Source: Zingiber officinale (Eukaryota; Streptophyta; Magnoliopsida; Zingiberales; Zingiberaceae). From it: DNA of 64,000 nt. The stretch's first letter is position 1, and each line of letters opens with the position of its first letter. The position numbers and the translations under genes were made by a program. The DNA lies in NCBI RefSeq assembly GCF_018446385.1, contig NC_056001.1:8575600-8639599 (forward strand), given 5' to 3'. Shown piece after piece: positions 41,154 through 53,639 of this stretch. The notes beneath the pieces were generated by a model. That model saw only the letters and a program-made list of their open reading frames with translations. It was not told the DNA's origin and did not search any database.

Positions 41154-42264
41154 TGTTAGAGAAATTTAGGTATCCTAGGGTTTTGATGTTTGGGCAAAAT
41201 TTTAAGTTAGGTTTATTGTTGTATTTAATATGCATTGTGAGTGTGTAGGATACAGGTACAACAAGGAGAGTCCAAGTGTGATCTTGGCAAAGGAGGAAAC
41301 TCCAAGGGTGAGTCTTGGCGGTGTAAGTCCAAGCATGTAGTCTTGGCAACGTAAGTCCAAATGTGACTTGGCAATGGATGAAGTCCCGGAGGCGCGGCCT
41401 CTTAGCAAAGGAAGATCTGACAACAATGACAAGTCCGATGGAAGCTCCAGAAGATAAGGCGTCAAGGATGGGGAGGCATCCGAGAGACGCGAGGCTGATG
41501 GAGGAGGTTATAAGGCTAGGTCTAGGTTGTGAGGGCAAGGACGAGTGCATGAAAAATTATACTCAGGGTAAAATATTAAGTTCATGGTTTCACTATACCA
41601 GTTACTGTAGCAATTACTGTAGCACTTATTGTAGCAGTCGACTGGTGTTTTCATTAGTCGACTGGTAGCGAATAGAATGTCTTTGTTCGCTCAACATATG
41701 TGGAGTAGTCGATTGATATTTTCATTAGTCGACTGTATCGAGCCGTTGACCTGTAACGATTGAATTCCACTTAGGACCGGTCGACTGGTGTTTTTACCAG
41801 TCGACTGGTGGGTGGATAAAATAGTAGGTGTTTTCCTCCCGATCTCTGTTTATTAGATCTCGGGGTGCTTGGGTAAGGTTGATGAAATAGAGGTGGTTAA
41901 CCTCTATCAGTAGTCTTTCTAGCTCTTGTGTGTAATCCGTGTGTACGTGATCAAGGTTGTGACGAGGTTTCTCCACCCACAAGGAGATCGTGCTAGCTCA
42001 AGGTTTTTCGAGAATTGATCCATCGACGGATTGAGATTTCGTCCACCTTACGGACACGTTGTGGAGTAGGAGCAAGTTATCTCCGAACCACGTAACCAAA
42101 CGTGTTAAAGTTTGCTGGGTTTTCTTCTTTGTATTATTTAGGGTTTAACTTTATATTTGTTAGTATTTTGTTTTGTATTTCTGTTGCATACTAAAAAGTG
42201 TAGGAAGCGATGATTAGGGTGATCGGCTATTCACCCCCTCTAGCTGGGCGTCAAGGTCCCAACA
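41154..42264 (+). repeat. Solo LTR inserted in LTR H
   Basis: 1111 bp from TGTTAGAGAAATTTAGG to CAAGGTCCCAACA, with perfect TSD CCTCC at 41149-41153 and 42265-42269. AGTCGACTGG palindromes cluster at 41633-41810, and a TATA-like GATAAAATAG follows at 41815-41824. The end phrase TTCACCCCCTCTAGCTGG is typical of Copia U5. Confidence 0.95.
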
Positions 42265-42653
42265 CCTCCATCAATCCAAGGCGCTTCTAATCAGCTGAGG
42301 CGCCTTGAGCACTGTTCATCCTAATTTTAATTTTGTTTTAAGCTCTTGCACAATCATGTTAGTCCAAATAACAAAATTACTTTCAAAATAGAGTTAGCAC
42401 CGATGTATAAATTAATTTATGAATTAGATCATGTCTGACATGACCACGATCTAGTCTTGGTCTCAACTTATATTTTCAAAATGGATCTAAGTTGGATCAA
42501 CGCCTATAGCCTACTGGGACTCTTCCTCACTAGATCTCTCTCCTTCAGTTGTTTACTTGACCTCACATGTTAAACATCTCATCCTCTAGGCTTGTTTGGA
42601 CTTTCTCTAGTCCTACTTAGTGTTTGATCAACTTGATCAACAAACACTTTCCT

Positions 42654-43140
42654 GTAGCGGTGGCAATTTATGACCCGCAATGGAAACACGACTCGAACCA
42701 AATATGAAAAAAATCATGTTAGAATCAGGCCTTATTGGGTTTGGGTCGAGTTCGAGTTGACCTGATTGACACAATTAATAAATGGGTCGGGTTCAGGTTA
42801 ACTTGAAATGACCCAATTACAACCCGCGAACTAATTTATAAATATTTTTGGGTCGAGTTTGGGTCAAATTCTAGTTGAGTTCGGGTTAAAATAAGCATAT
42901 TTTAATAAAAAGCTTATTTTTCAGGTCGGATTCGAGTTAAGATGAATATGTTTTTATAAATAGGTCATTTCGAGTCAGGTCGAGTTCGGGTTGGATTCAG
43001 ATTGTGGGTCATTTCAGGTCGGGTTCGGGTCAAATACAGATAAATAGGTCGAGTTTGGGTCGAATAATTTGCCCCGAAATATTAATCAGGTCCGGTTCAA
43101 ATTTTGATGTTCCAACCTGCCAACCTAAATTTCCACCCCC
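42654..43140. mobile_element. hAT-type MITE rich in GGGTC motifs
   Basis: 487 bp with ends AGCGGTGGCAATTTA and TAAATTTCCACCCCC (imperfect inverted repeat) and a perfect 8-bp TSD ACTTTCCT at 42646-42653 and 43141-43148. The inside is full of GGGTCGGGTT/GACCCG variants and has no coding capacity. Confidence 0.85.
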
Positions 43141-43893
43141 ACTTTCCTACGACACCAAGTTAACACAACAAATATAAAATATTAAAGTAAAGTAGTGTTA
43201 GCAGTATTCAATATTTGCTGGTCCAGTCGACCGTGCGCAGACTCACACATGCTTAGAGTTCACTCCTTCAAAACTTCTCATTATCTAGGGTTACCTCCCC
43301 CTAGGATTTTTCACTGTCTAGCTTCACTACTAGGGCTTTCACTATATAGCTTCTCTCACTAGGAATTTCACTGCTTGACTTTACTCATCATGACTTTCAC
43401 CACCTAGCTTCAGTCATCAAGACTTCTCCTTGCCTAACCTCCAGTTAAAACTAGTCACTAGCTAGACTTCTCACCTGTCTAATCTCTGATTAGGACTTAC
43501 TCTTGCTTAACCTCTAGTTAAGATTAGTCACTCAATATACTTCTCACATGTCTAACCTCCGATTAAGACTTACCCTTACTAGTCATCTAATCCTGACTAG
43601 ACACCTCTATTTCAAACATCAAGTCTTGTTTGGTTCAACTCGTAGTCAAACTGACAAGATTTAAGTACATTGTCAAACATTGAAACCCTTGAGGTTGATT
43701 GTCCAACACTAAGGTCCATCAGACAGTTTTGTCTAAAAGTTGTTTATGGGCCTAAAGATCTCGAAATAACACTAAATCAAGTTATATGTGATCGGCTAAT
43801 GCTCCTAATTAATCTATCCATATGCTCAATACATTGTAGCACAATGGTATTTGAAGGCACAGATACATTCAGGAGCACTAGTCAAGCATATAG

Positions 43894-46498
43894 TGTTAGA
43901 GTGTATACTAAAAGTCTAGCTTTTGTATAAGCATTTATTTAGAAATAAAGAATCACGATGGTCAAATATCTATATTTATTTGTTAAATGTAATTTGTTCA
44001 ATTAATTTATATAGTAGACAACATAGTATGTGGTGTTACACACAGAAGATCATATTGTCGGTTCTTTATAAATTATAAATAGTTGCTCGCGACTAAAATA
44101 GAAAAGAACAAACCGTTGAAGTAGTCGTAGTGTAATTAAGTATTAGTTTATTTTAACTAATAAATTATACTGATACACTCCAAGTGTATTAAGTAAGATC
44201 ATTTTAGGTAAGTTCTTTTTGTACTGACTTTATAAAAAAACTAGACCTTAGTTATTATGGAAGTGTGTGCTCTTAATCCTAATATAATAACAAACACATA
44301 TATTTATTATTTATTTCTTTGACTTATCAATGGCTGAGATTTAGCTCGATAAATCAATAAGCCCGATAAGTTAGGAAATGATATTACTTATAGTGTGTTT
44401 TGTTGATTATAGAAGAAAACTGTGTCCTAGTAATCTAGGTTGAGAATGACCCCAAGAGGAGCTCATAAGGATTGTCATGTTAAACCCTACAGGTGGACTT
44501 AGTCCAACATGACGATAAGGTTGAGTGGTACTACTCTTGGACTAAGATATTAATTAAGTGAGTTGTCAGTAGCTCATTTAATTAGTGGGCATTCGATATC
44601 TTAAACACAGGGAGACTAACACACTCATAATAAGAAAGATCCCAAAATGTAATTTGGGATTGGTGTGGTAGTTCAATAATAGTTCTTTAGTGGAATGAAT
44701 TATTATTGATGAAATTAAGTTATGTGTTCGGGGCGAACACGGGATACTTAATTTCATCGGGAGACCAAAACCAATTCCTCCTCTTGATCCCTATCGTAGC
44801 CTCTTAATTATAGAGTATTATACCCACCTATACCCACCTTCTTACCCATCCTATAGGGGCCGACCAAGCTAGCTTGGAGTCCAAGCTAGGGCGGGCCAAA
44901 GGCATGGTTCATGGGTTCATGAGGTGGTCGGCCCTAGCTTGAACCCAAGCTTAGGTGGCCGACCCTATTAAAATAAAAAATAATTTTATTTTTTAAAATT
45001 TTTCTTATGTGGATTCCATGTTTTAAAAGAGAGTTTAAAATTTAAATCTTTCCTTTTATAGCTTTCTACAAAAGAATAAGAAAAGATTTGAAATCTTTCC
45101 TTAGTTGTAGATTGAAAGGTAGATTTTAATTTTGAGTAAACTTTCCTTTTTTAACCATGTTCATGATTTAAAAGAGAGTTTAAAAATTAAATATTCTATT
45201 TTATTAGTTTCTACAAAAGATTAAGAAAAGATTTGATATCTTTCCTTATTTGTAGATTAAAAGGAGATTTTAATTTTTAGAGATAACTTTCCTTTTTGAA
45301 AATCATCCACATGTTTAAAAGAAAGATTTTAATTTATAAAATTTCCTTTTTACAAATCACCATGAAGGGAAAAATTATTGGAGAAATTTTTATAAATTTC
45401 CGGAAACAAATTAGGAAGTTTTAATTCTTGTGTGAATTAAATTTTCCTTGATTGGGATTAGAATAGTGGTCGGCCATATGGTTTGAGAAAAGGAAATTGA
45501 TTTTAAATCAATTAAATTTTCTTTTTCATGGCAAAGAAATTAAGAAAGTTTTTATTAAAATTTCCTTATTTGCCAAGACCAAGGAATATAAATGAGGGGG
45601 TAGAGGTGCCTTAATGGGTGATAACCTCTATTCTATTTTCTCCTCTCTTTTCCTCCTTGGGTGTGGCCAGCCCCTCCTCTTTCTCTCTTCCCTTTCTTGT
45701 GGCCGAAACCTCTTCATTGGTGGAGTTGTTTTGGTGGCCAGATCAAGCAAGGAGAAGAAGGAGAGAAAGGAAGCCTAGTCTCTAGCATCCCTTGGAGCAT
45801 TGGTGGTGGCCGAACCTATCCATCAAGAAGGATTCTTGGTGGCCGAAAACTAGAAGGAAGAAGAAGGTACTTGGTGGTTCTCATCTCGGAAGATCGTTGC
45901 CCACACAACGTCCGAGGTTAGAAGAGGAATACGGTAGAAGATCAAGAGGTCATTAAAGTTCACAAAGAAAGGTATTACTAGTATTTATTTTCCGCATCAT
46001 GCTAGTTTATTTTTCTTTGTATGAATTCCAAACACAAGAGGCATTATATCTAGTTTTTCGAATTAGTTTTTCGAGTTTGTGTTTTCTTTGTTTTCGAATT
46101 TGTGATTCGATTGTTCTTTTTGGTTAACCTAGAGTTATTTAAGGAAATTAAATATTAGCTTTCCTTAAAAAGCTTTGTCTAGGCGGTGGTGGTTGCTCCC
46201 ATATCCAAGAAGGCCATGTGCCTCGCCATGCAGTCCTGGAAGCCAATTTTAGAAATTAATATTTAATGGAATTAATAACATAGGTAGATTTGAATCAATA
46301 GTGTTAAGTTCCGCTTGCGATTCAAATCTAAACCATTAAGAACAGATAAGTTAAATTTGGAATCAATGATGTTAAGTTCCGTCTGTGATTCCTAATTTAA
46401 CTTCTAAAGAACGCAATAGGTTATTTAAGGAAAGGTTCGACACTTGTACAAAATTTTTGTACAGTGGAACCAGTACGTTTTCCTAGGACTAACCAACA
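43894..46498 (+). repeat. 5' LTR of Copia D
   Basis: 2605 bp, TGTTAGAGTGTATACT to GACTAACCAACA. TATA box TATAAAT at 45587-45593. Downstream in the transcribed leader are a hairpin at 45885-45916 and the motif CCAAGAAGGCC...TGCCTCGCCA near 46207. The 19-base palindrome TGTACAAAATTTTTGTACA lies at 46445-46463 close to the 3' end. Confidence 0.93.
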
Positions 46499-46500
46499 AT

Positions 46501-46512
46501 TGGTATCAGAGC
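46501..46512 (+). promoter_or_regulatory. Primer-binding site of Copia D
   Basis: TGGTATCAGAGC, exact match to the initiator-tRNA-Met complement, two bases after the LTR. Confidence 0.95.
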
Positions 46513-47404
46513 TAGGGTTTGCCTTTGTGTGTTTAGAATTCAAATAGGCTATACACATGTCATACATAATTTAGGCAGGATAATAGTAGGATATGTTAAC
46601 TTTTTGGTTCCAGACTCCAACTATTATGGCTTATAGATGTTGTGTGTGATTGGACCCTTGGACATGTCAAGGGCATTATTTTGTGTGCATGATTGTATGT
46701 ATCAAATACAGCAGGAGCTGTATTATTTTTAGAATTTGATTTTTGTCCGATCTAGAATACATGTACATTCCCTCGTGGAATATAGAATCGACACATGTAA
46801 AATTCTATTTTTGTCGCGGATCGGATGCTTACAAGGCGTGGTACTTTTGAAGCACCAGAGGCGCAGCGGAATAAGAAGCAAGATGGATGCGACGTCTCGA
46901 CTCGATGGCGGTGGCTATAGTGGGCAGCAGCTAGGGTTGGAGCATACTAAAGACAGTGATGGAAAATGCCATAATAGTTGAAAAATTAATTTCCAAATTT
47001 ATTGCTTTTATTTACTGTGATGTTTATGTGCATGTGATGTATGCTAGCATAGGTTAAAATCCTCATTTTTAAATAACTAAGTGGGAGAGGGATTTTAATA
47101 AATTACACGATCTCCATTACTGGTTTGTAAGTGATGCAACAAGCTTGCGTGTTGGCTCTGAGTGCCTCCCTCCACAACGGATGGGTTTGTTGCGGATCAC
47201 TAGATCAAACTTCCTTTATGGATGGTTTGTTTAGGAAATTGTTTAGGAGCGTGTGATCTTCTCCAACTGAATGGGCATAATCCTATTTAATGGACTAAGT
47301 ATCGAGTAATGGTATACACTTAGACGCATTCAATAGTATCCTCCCCAACGGAGTCATTGCTATTGTTTTGCGGGACCAAAGCAATACCAACTATTAATTT
47401 GTCA

Positions 47405-47930
47405 TAAAATTAGGTAAAACCCCCCTCTTACAAATGTTTGAATTTGTATACATCCACACTAACGTGGCATACAAAATTCACGGTGTTTGAGGTAATTTTA
47501 TTTGTCATAAAGTTATGTTGACAATATAAAATGGGTAATACCTCCTCTTACAAACAATTGAATTTGTATACGTCCACACTAACGTGACATACAAAATTCA
47601 TGGTGTTTGAGGTAATTTAAAGTTGACAAGATAATTAATGGGTAAGACCCTCCTCTTACGAATGTTGAATTTGTATACGTCCACACTAACGTGGCATGCA
47701 AAATTCCCGGTGTTTGAGGTGTTGGTGAATTTAAATAATATTGTTTGAGGAATTAATGTTATTTTAAATTCAAAGTTTTGACCAAATATTTGATCAAAGA
47801 CAAACCAACTATTAATTTTATTCGTCATAAAGTAAGGTTGACGAGATAATAAAATGGATAAAATCTCCTCTTTGATTTTGTATACGTCCAAACTATTGTG
47901 GCATACAAAATTCACGAGGATTTTAAGGAG
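47405..47930 (+). repeat. Four-copy hairpin repeat in the Copia D internal region
   Basis: Each unit contains CCTCTTACAAA, then the inverted repeat GAATTTGTATACGTCCAC-ACTAAC-GTGGCATACAAAATTC, then GGTGTTTGAGG. Copies are centred near 47465, 47585, 47690 and 47890. The last is the most diverged. Confidence 0.88.
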
Positions 47931-48946
47931 TTGGTCTTGACCAAATATTTTTGTGATTCTTAGGATTTCAAATATTAGTCAATTCTCTAGTTGTTATACT
48001 ATAGAAAAGACTTAGTAACCCAATTATAATTATTGGAAATAGGACTTGGACATTAAGGTAGACTGTCTTCTTAGAACTGAGAACAATATAGGTATATTTA
48101 ATTCATTAGTTGTTGAAATATGTTTAGTGATGTTATCTACTAGTACCTGGAGTGTAGATACAGATGTCACTAATCATGTCTGCAATTCATTGCAGGGTTC
48201 CAGGAAACCCGACAACTATATGAAAAGGAAAACACCGTCTACATGGGCACTACTGCAAAAGTAGCAGTTATTGCAGTGGGAGATGTTTATCCTCTGATAG
48301 GAATAAAATATAGATTTTCAGAAATTGTCTTTACATACTAAGTTTAGAAAGAACCTGATTTTGATTTCTAAACTATTAAAGAATATATATTCTGTCTATT
48401 TTGATAACAAACTTGTTATCAAGGAAAATAGGGAAGTTATCTGTTCTGGTACGTTGGTTGACAATTTATAATCCAATAACTCCCACGATGTAATAAATGG
48501 AAATTAATAACACATTTTCTAACTTTAATAAGATAAAGTAACCTTCGGAAATGAACCAATCATATTTTTGGCATCTAAGGCTATGTTATATTAACTTGAG
48601 TAGGATTCAAAGGATAATAATCAATGAACTCTTGGGTTCATTGGTAGTGGAAATCTTTCCAACCTGCGAGTCTTACTTAGAAGGAAAAATAACCAAGAAA
48701 CTTTTAAGTCTAAGGGATATGGAGCCAAAGATATGTTAAAATTGGTTCATTCTGATTTGTGTAGACCTTTGACTATCCAGGTAAGAGGTTGTTTCGAATA
48801 TTTCGTCTCTTTTATAGACGACTATTCGAGATAAAGATACATTTACTTGACGCGCCACAAGTCTAAGTGCTTTGATTAGTTCAAAGAGTACTAGGCTGAT
48901 ATGGAGTAACGTCAAAGTAAAAGTATCAAGACACTACAGTGAAATC

Positions 48947-51357
48947 TGTTAGGATGTATACTAAAAGCCTAGCTTTTGGTATAAATATTTATCCAGAAAT
49001 AAGAATCACATTGGTCAAATGTCTACATTTATGATAAATGTAGTTGTTCAATTAATTTATATTGTAGATAACATGGTGTGTGGTGTCATACACAGAGGAT
49101 CATGTTATCAGTACCTTATAAATTATAAACAGTAGCTCACGACCAAAATGGAAAGGAACAAACCATTGTAAGGTCGTAGTGTAATTAGGAATTAGTTTAT
49201 CTTAACTATATAATTACACTAGTACACTTAGAGTGTATTGAGTAGGATCATTAGAGGTCGTTTCTTTTATACTGACTTTATAAAGAAACAAAGACCTCAG
49301 TTATTATGGAAGTGTGTGCTCTTAATCCTAATATAATAACAAGCATATATATTTGATATTTATTTCTTTAATTTATCAATGGGTGAGATTTAGTTCGATG
49401 AATCAATAAGCCCGATAAGTTGGGAAATGATATCACTTATAGTGTGTGTTGTTGATTATAGAAGGAAACTGTGTCCTAGAGATACTAGGTTGATAATGTC
49501 CCCAAGAGAAGCTCATAAGGATTGTCATGTTAAACCCTGCAGGTGGACTTAGTCCGACATGATGATAAGGTTGAGTGGTACTACTCTTGGATTAAGATAT
49601 TAATTAAATGAGTTGTCAGTAACTCACTTAATTAGTGGGCATTCGACATCTTAAACACAGGGAGACTAACACACTCATAATAAGAAGGAGCCCAAAAATG
49701 TAATTTGGGATTGGTGCGGTAGTTCAATAATAGTTCTCTAGTGGAATGAATTATTATTGATAAAATTAAGTTGTGTGTTCGGGGCGAATACGGGATGCTT
49801 AATTTTATTGGGAGACCAAAACCAATTCCTCCTCTCGGTCCCTATCGTAGCCTCTTATTTATAGAGTACTATACCCACCTATACCCACCTTCTATACCCA
49901 CCTAAAGGGGCCGGCCAAGCTAGCTTGGGAACCAAGCTAGGGTCGGCCTAAGCATGGTTTAGGGTGGCCGGCCCTAGCTTGAACCCAAGCTAGAGGGGGC
50001 CGGCCACATTAAATTAAAAAAGAATTTTAATTTTAATTTTTATTACGTGGAAGATATAATTTATTACAGAGAATTAAAATTAAAATATCTCTCTTTAAAA
50101 GATCTACAAAAGATTAAAAAAAAAAGAGATTAGATCTCTTTCCTTATTTGTATATTGGAAAGATATTTTATTTTTTCTCTTTGAAAATTATTCACATGTA
50201 GAAAATTAAAATTATAGAAATTTCTTTTTATCAATCATGAAGGGATTTTAAAAGGAAATTTTATTTTTTAAAATTTTCAAAGACAAATAAGGAAGTTTTA
50301 ATTGTTGATTGAAACTCTCCTAATTTTTCTATTTGAGGTGGCCGGCCATGATTAGTTGATTAAGAAATTTTATTAAATTTTTCTTAATTAATTATTGTCA
50401 AAGAAAGTTAAGGAAATTTTATTATAAATAAATTTCCTTATTTACTAAAGCCAAGGAATATAAAAGAAGGGGTAGGGATGCCTTCATGGGAATAATCTCT
50501 TTTCTTTTCCTTCCTCTCCTCTTTGGTTTTAGTGGCCGGCCCTATTTCTCTTCTCTCCTCTTGTTGGCCGAAACTTATCTCTTGGTGGAGCTTTTGTTAG
50601 TGGCCGGATCAAGGAAGGAGAAGAAGCAGAGAAAGCAAGCCTCGTTTCTAGCATCCCTTGGAGCATGGTGGTGGTGGCCGAACCTCTTCATCCTAGAAGA
50701 AGTTTTGATGGCCGAAACTTGCAAGGAAGAAGAAGGTGATTGGTGGTTTCTCATCTCGGAAGATCGTTGCCCACACAACGTCCGAGGTTAGAAGAGGAAT
50801 ACGGTAGAAGATCAAGAGGTCTTTCTAGAAGGTATAACTAGTAATTTTTCCTTTCCGCATCATGCTAGTTATTTATGGAAATAATACCAAATACAAGAGG
50901 CTTACGATTCTAGTATTTCGAATATGTTTTTCGATGATGTGTTCTTTTGTTTTATTTTTCCTTGTGATTTGATTGTTCTTTTCGGTTAACCTAAAGTTAT
51001 TTTAGGAAATTAAATATTAGCTTTCCATAAAAAGTTTTATCTAGTCGGTGGTGGTTGCTCCCATATCCAAGAAGGTCATGTGCCTCGCCACGTCAGTACT
51101 GGGAACCAATTATAGAAATTAATATTTAATGGAATTAATAACTTAAGGTGACTTGGGTCGAACGTGTTAAGTTCCGCAGGAGATCCAAGTCAAAACCTAA
51201 AAGAACAAATAGATTAAGTTTTGGATCAAACGTGTTAAGTTCCACAGGCGATCCAAAATTTAATTTAAAAGAACACATGGTAGCTAGGAAAAGGTTCAGA
51301 CCTTTGTACAAATTTTTGTACAGTGGAACCTCTAGGTTTTCCGAGTAGCAACCAACA
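48947..51357 (+). repeat. Solo LTR of the D family inside Copia D
   Basis: 2411 bp, TGTTAGGATGTATACT to AGCAACCAACA, with perfect TSD AAATC at 48942-48946 and 51358-51362. It lies in the integrase core of D. GGCCGGCC and CCAAGCTAGCTTGG palindromes lie at 49910-50000 with a further GGCCGGCC at 50341; TATA box TATAAAA at 50459-50465. It shares the leader hairpin (50755-50786) and the end palindrome TGTACAAATTTTTGTACA (51305-51322) with the D 5' LTR. Confidence 0.95.
50486..50791 (+). other. Small open frame in the D-family LTR leader
   Basis: 101 codons starting ATG about 20 bases after the TATA box region, with a hydrophobic first 40 residues (MGIISFLFLPLLFGF...) and ending SEDRCPHNVRG. The D 5' LTR has an ATG at the matching place (about 45619) with a similar hydrophobic start, but its frame shifts and ends early; the SEDRCPHNVRG end is still readable in another frame there. 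Conservation of the end may reflect the RNA hairpin it overlaps. Whether it is translated is unknown. Confidence 0.35.
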
Positions 51358-53639
51358 AAATCATAGTAACGAGTACCTCTTAGGGGAGTTTAGGAGTCAC
51401 TTATCAGATGACGGGATTTAATTCCAACTAACTACACCTGGTACACCCCAACAGAATGGTGTAGTAGAAAGAAGGTATAAGGCTCTTATGAAATAATTAG
51501 ATCGATGATGAGTTATTCAGAAAATTACCAAATTCGTTTTAAGGATATACACTAGAAACGAAAGTGAACATACTACCTTCTAAGTCAGAACTCTCTACTC
51601 CCATTGAATTACAAAATGGGCGTAAGCCTAGTCTGAAGCATATTCGGATTTGAGTGGTCTAGCACATGAGAGACACTGATAAGTTAGACATGAGTTCACT
51701 TGTTTGTGAGTTATCCTAGAAAAATGAAAAGAGGTTTATAGTCCTTAAAATCAGAAGGTCATTGTTGGCACCAATGCCCAATTTTAGAAAAGGACTATAC
51801 TATGAACCACAAGCCCATGAGTAAAAATTGTTCTTAAGGAAATTAAAGGACACGTCTAATCTAGTACCAACTGTACAAGATAAAATATCACAAGAAACTG
51901 CAACACGTATCACAAATGATACACAATTACAGAAAGTGTCTCGTCGTAGTGGGAGGGTTGTTAGGCAACCTAAAAGATTCATGTTTTGGGAGAGTCTTTG
52001 ATCCCTGGTGGACATGAATCTGATCCCCGGACATATGACGAAACACTCCAAGATAAAAATGCAACATCTTTGCAAAGAGCAATAAATACAGAATTAGAAT
52101 ATATGTATTCTAATAGAGTCTGGGATCTTATAAAATCGCCAAATGGTGTAAAAGTCATTGGGTGAAAATAAGTCTACAATAGGAAAAGAGGGATAGACAG
52201 GAAAGTAGAAACTTTCAAAGCAAGGCTTGTTGAAAAAAAAAACTTTTTCATCGGTAGTCATGCTTAAGTCTATCCGGATTCTTTTATCTATTACTTCTCA
52301 TATGGACTATGAGATTTCGCAAGTGGACGACAAGACAGCTTTCCTTAATGGAAGTCTTGAAGAAAACATCCATATATAGCAACCAGAAGGGTTCATTGCA
52401 AAGAGCAAAGAACATCTTGTGTGTAAGCTCAATCAGCCTATGGACTGAAGTAAAGTTTCAAGATCTTGGAACATTCGGTTTAAAAAAGTAATTCAGACCT
52501 ATGGATTTATTTTATAACCGAATGAGTCTTGTGTATACAAGAAGTGTGATAGAAACGTGGTGGTATTTCTTGTACTATACGTAGATAACATTTTTGGTAG
52601 GTGGAAACAATATCAAAGTGTTGTCAGAAGTAAGGGTATGGTTGTCCAAACAATTCGATATGAAGGACTTGGGAGAATGCATATATTCTTGGGATCAAAG
52701 TAATAAGGGATCACAAGAAAAGAATATTTTACTTATCCCAAGGTTCATATATCGAAACAATCCTTGCTCGTTTTAAGCATGCAAAACTCCAAGAAAGGTT
52801 TCTTACTTTTTCAGTATGGAGTAGCTTTATCTAAAGAGATGTCTCCGAAGACATCAAAGGAGATAGAGGAAATGAAGGCAGTTCCTTATGCTTCGGCTGT
52901 CGGAAGCCTAATGTATGCTATGCACGAGATCATAAATCTGTTTTGCCGAGAGCATAGTTAGCAGATATCAAAGTAACCTTGGACAAGGACATTGGACTGC
53001 GATAAAGCATATATTGAAGTACCTTATGTTAGGACTTTCGGATAGCGGCTAGAGAGGGGGGTGTGAATAGCCGACCTCAAATTATCGTTTCTTCCTACAA
53101 TTTAGGTTAGCGCAGCGGAAATACAATGTAGAAACGAAAGTAGAGAAGATCAAACCTCAAACACGATGATGTAACGAGGTTCAGAGATGATACTCCTACT
53201 CCTCGGCGTGTCCGTAAGGTGGACGAATCCTATCAATCCGTCGGTGGATGAGACCCCGGAAAACCGGCTAATAAATACTCCTTCTGGGTGGAGAAACCTC
53301 GCCACAATCTCTTTTGCAACAGCAATAAAGGAGTACAAGAAATAAAGCAAGAAACAATGGATAATATGAATGTAAATACACTCTACCAAGTTTGCTTGCC
53401 TTCTTCTCGTCGACTGGAGTCCGTTGATGAAGCAGCAACTTCACGGATGATGCCAACAGCAGCTGATCAACCAGTCGAGGGAAGCTCACACGAAGCTTCA
53501 GCAAAGAGGAGCTCAGCAAAGCTCAAATCGCAGTAAGGAGGAAGAGCAAGAACTAGAAGTCTACTCTACTGTAGAGGCCCTTGATTTATATGAACCTGCG
53601 AAGAAGAAGAAAGAAGAAATCTAGCCGTTGTGTCTCAAC

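Larger units (their letters stand above)
40437..43708 (-). repeat. Solo LTR H with two nested insertions
   Basis: From TGCAGGATCG to GATTGTCCAACA with perfect TSD CTAAG at 40432-40436 and 43709-43713. Net length without nested DNA is about 1.66 kb. Minus orientation follows from the G-run phrase GGGAGGGGGGGTTAATCTC near 40465 and from the TATA box at 40951-40943 (minus). GGCGCC/AGGTGCCT-type palindromes lie directly upstream of that TATA box on the minus strand (about 40970-41110). It holds solo LTR 41154-42264 and a hAT-type MITE. Confidence 0.88.
39897..43893. repeat. Tandem repeat R (~290 bp), interrupted by solo LTR H
   Basis: Units share CAACAATTTTTTCAACTTGATT, ATGAGATCCTTG, ACATATAAAAATTT and ACTAAGGTCCATCAG. 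Anchor TTTTTTCAACT recurs near 39908, 40194 and 40281, giving a ~287-bp unit plus an extra 87-bp local duplication. The array is cut at 40436 by LTR H and resumes at 43714. A single further unit is at 23830-24081. Confidence 0.75.
43894..53026 (+). mobile_element. Copia D, left part, interrupted
   Basis: 5' LTR 43894-46498, primer-binding site 46501-46512, internal region 46513-48946 and 51363-53026. The internal DNA is split by a solo LTR of the same family (48947-51357). Element F cuts it off at 53026 inside the RNase H region, so the 3' LTR, if present, is beyond the window. Pol is heavily decayed. Confidence 0.88.
48046..53026 (+). pseudogene. Copia D pol remnant
   Basis: Protease near 48150 (TWSVDTDVTNHVCNSLQG; the DTG triad reads DTD). 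Integrase zinc-binding part near 48560-48680 (FWHLRLCYINLSRIQRI, then CESYLEGK). Integrase core split by the solo LTR; its end at about 51430-51470 reads [14 protein letters not shown]. Reverse transcriptase in fragments: KTAFLNGSLEENIHI near 52330, and a YVDN form of the YVDD box near 52583. HWTAIKHILKYL of RNase H near 52990 is where element F inserted. Many stops and frameshifts. Confidence 0.88.

Noticed and set aside
45661-45921. Open frame in the D 5' LTR as a gene
   Set aside because: Its first codon is GTG; the ATG-led frame upstream is shifted. Only the solo-LTR copy keeps an ATG frame, listed with low confidence.
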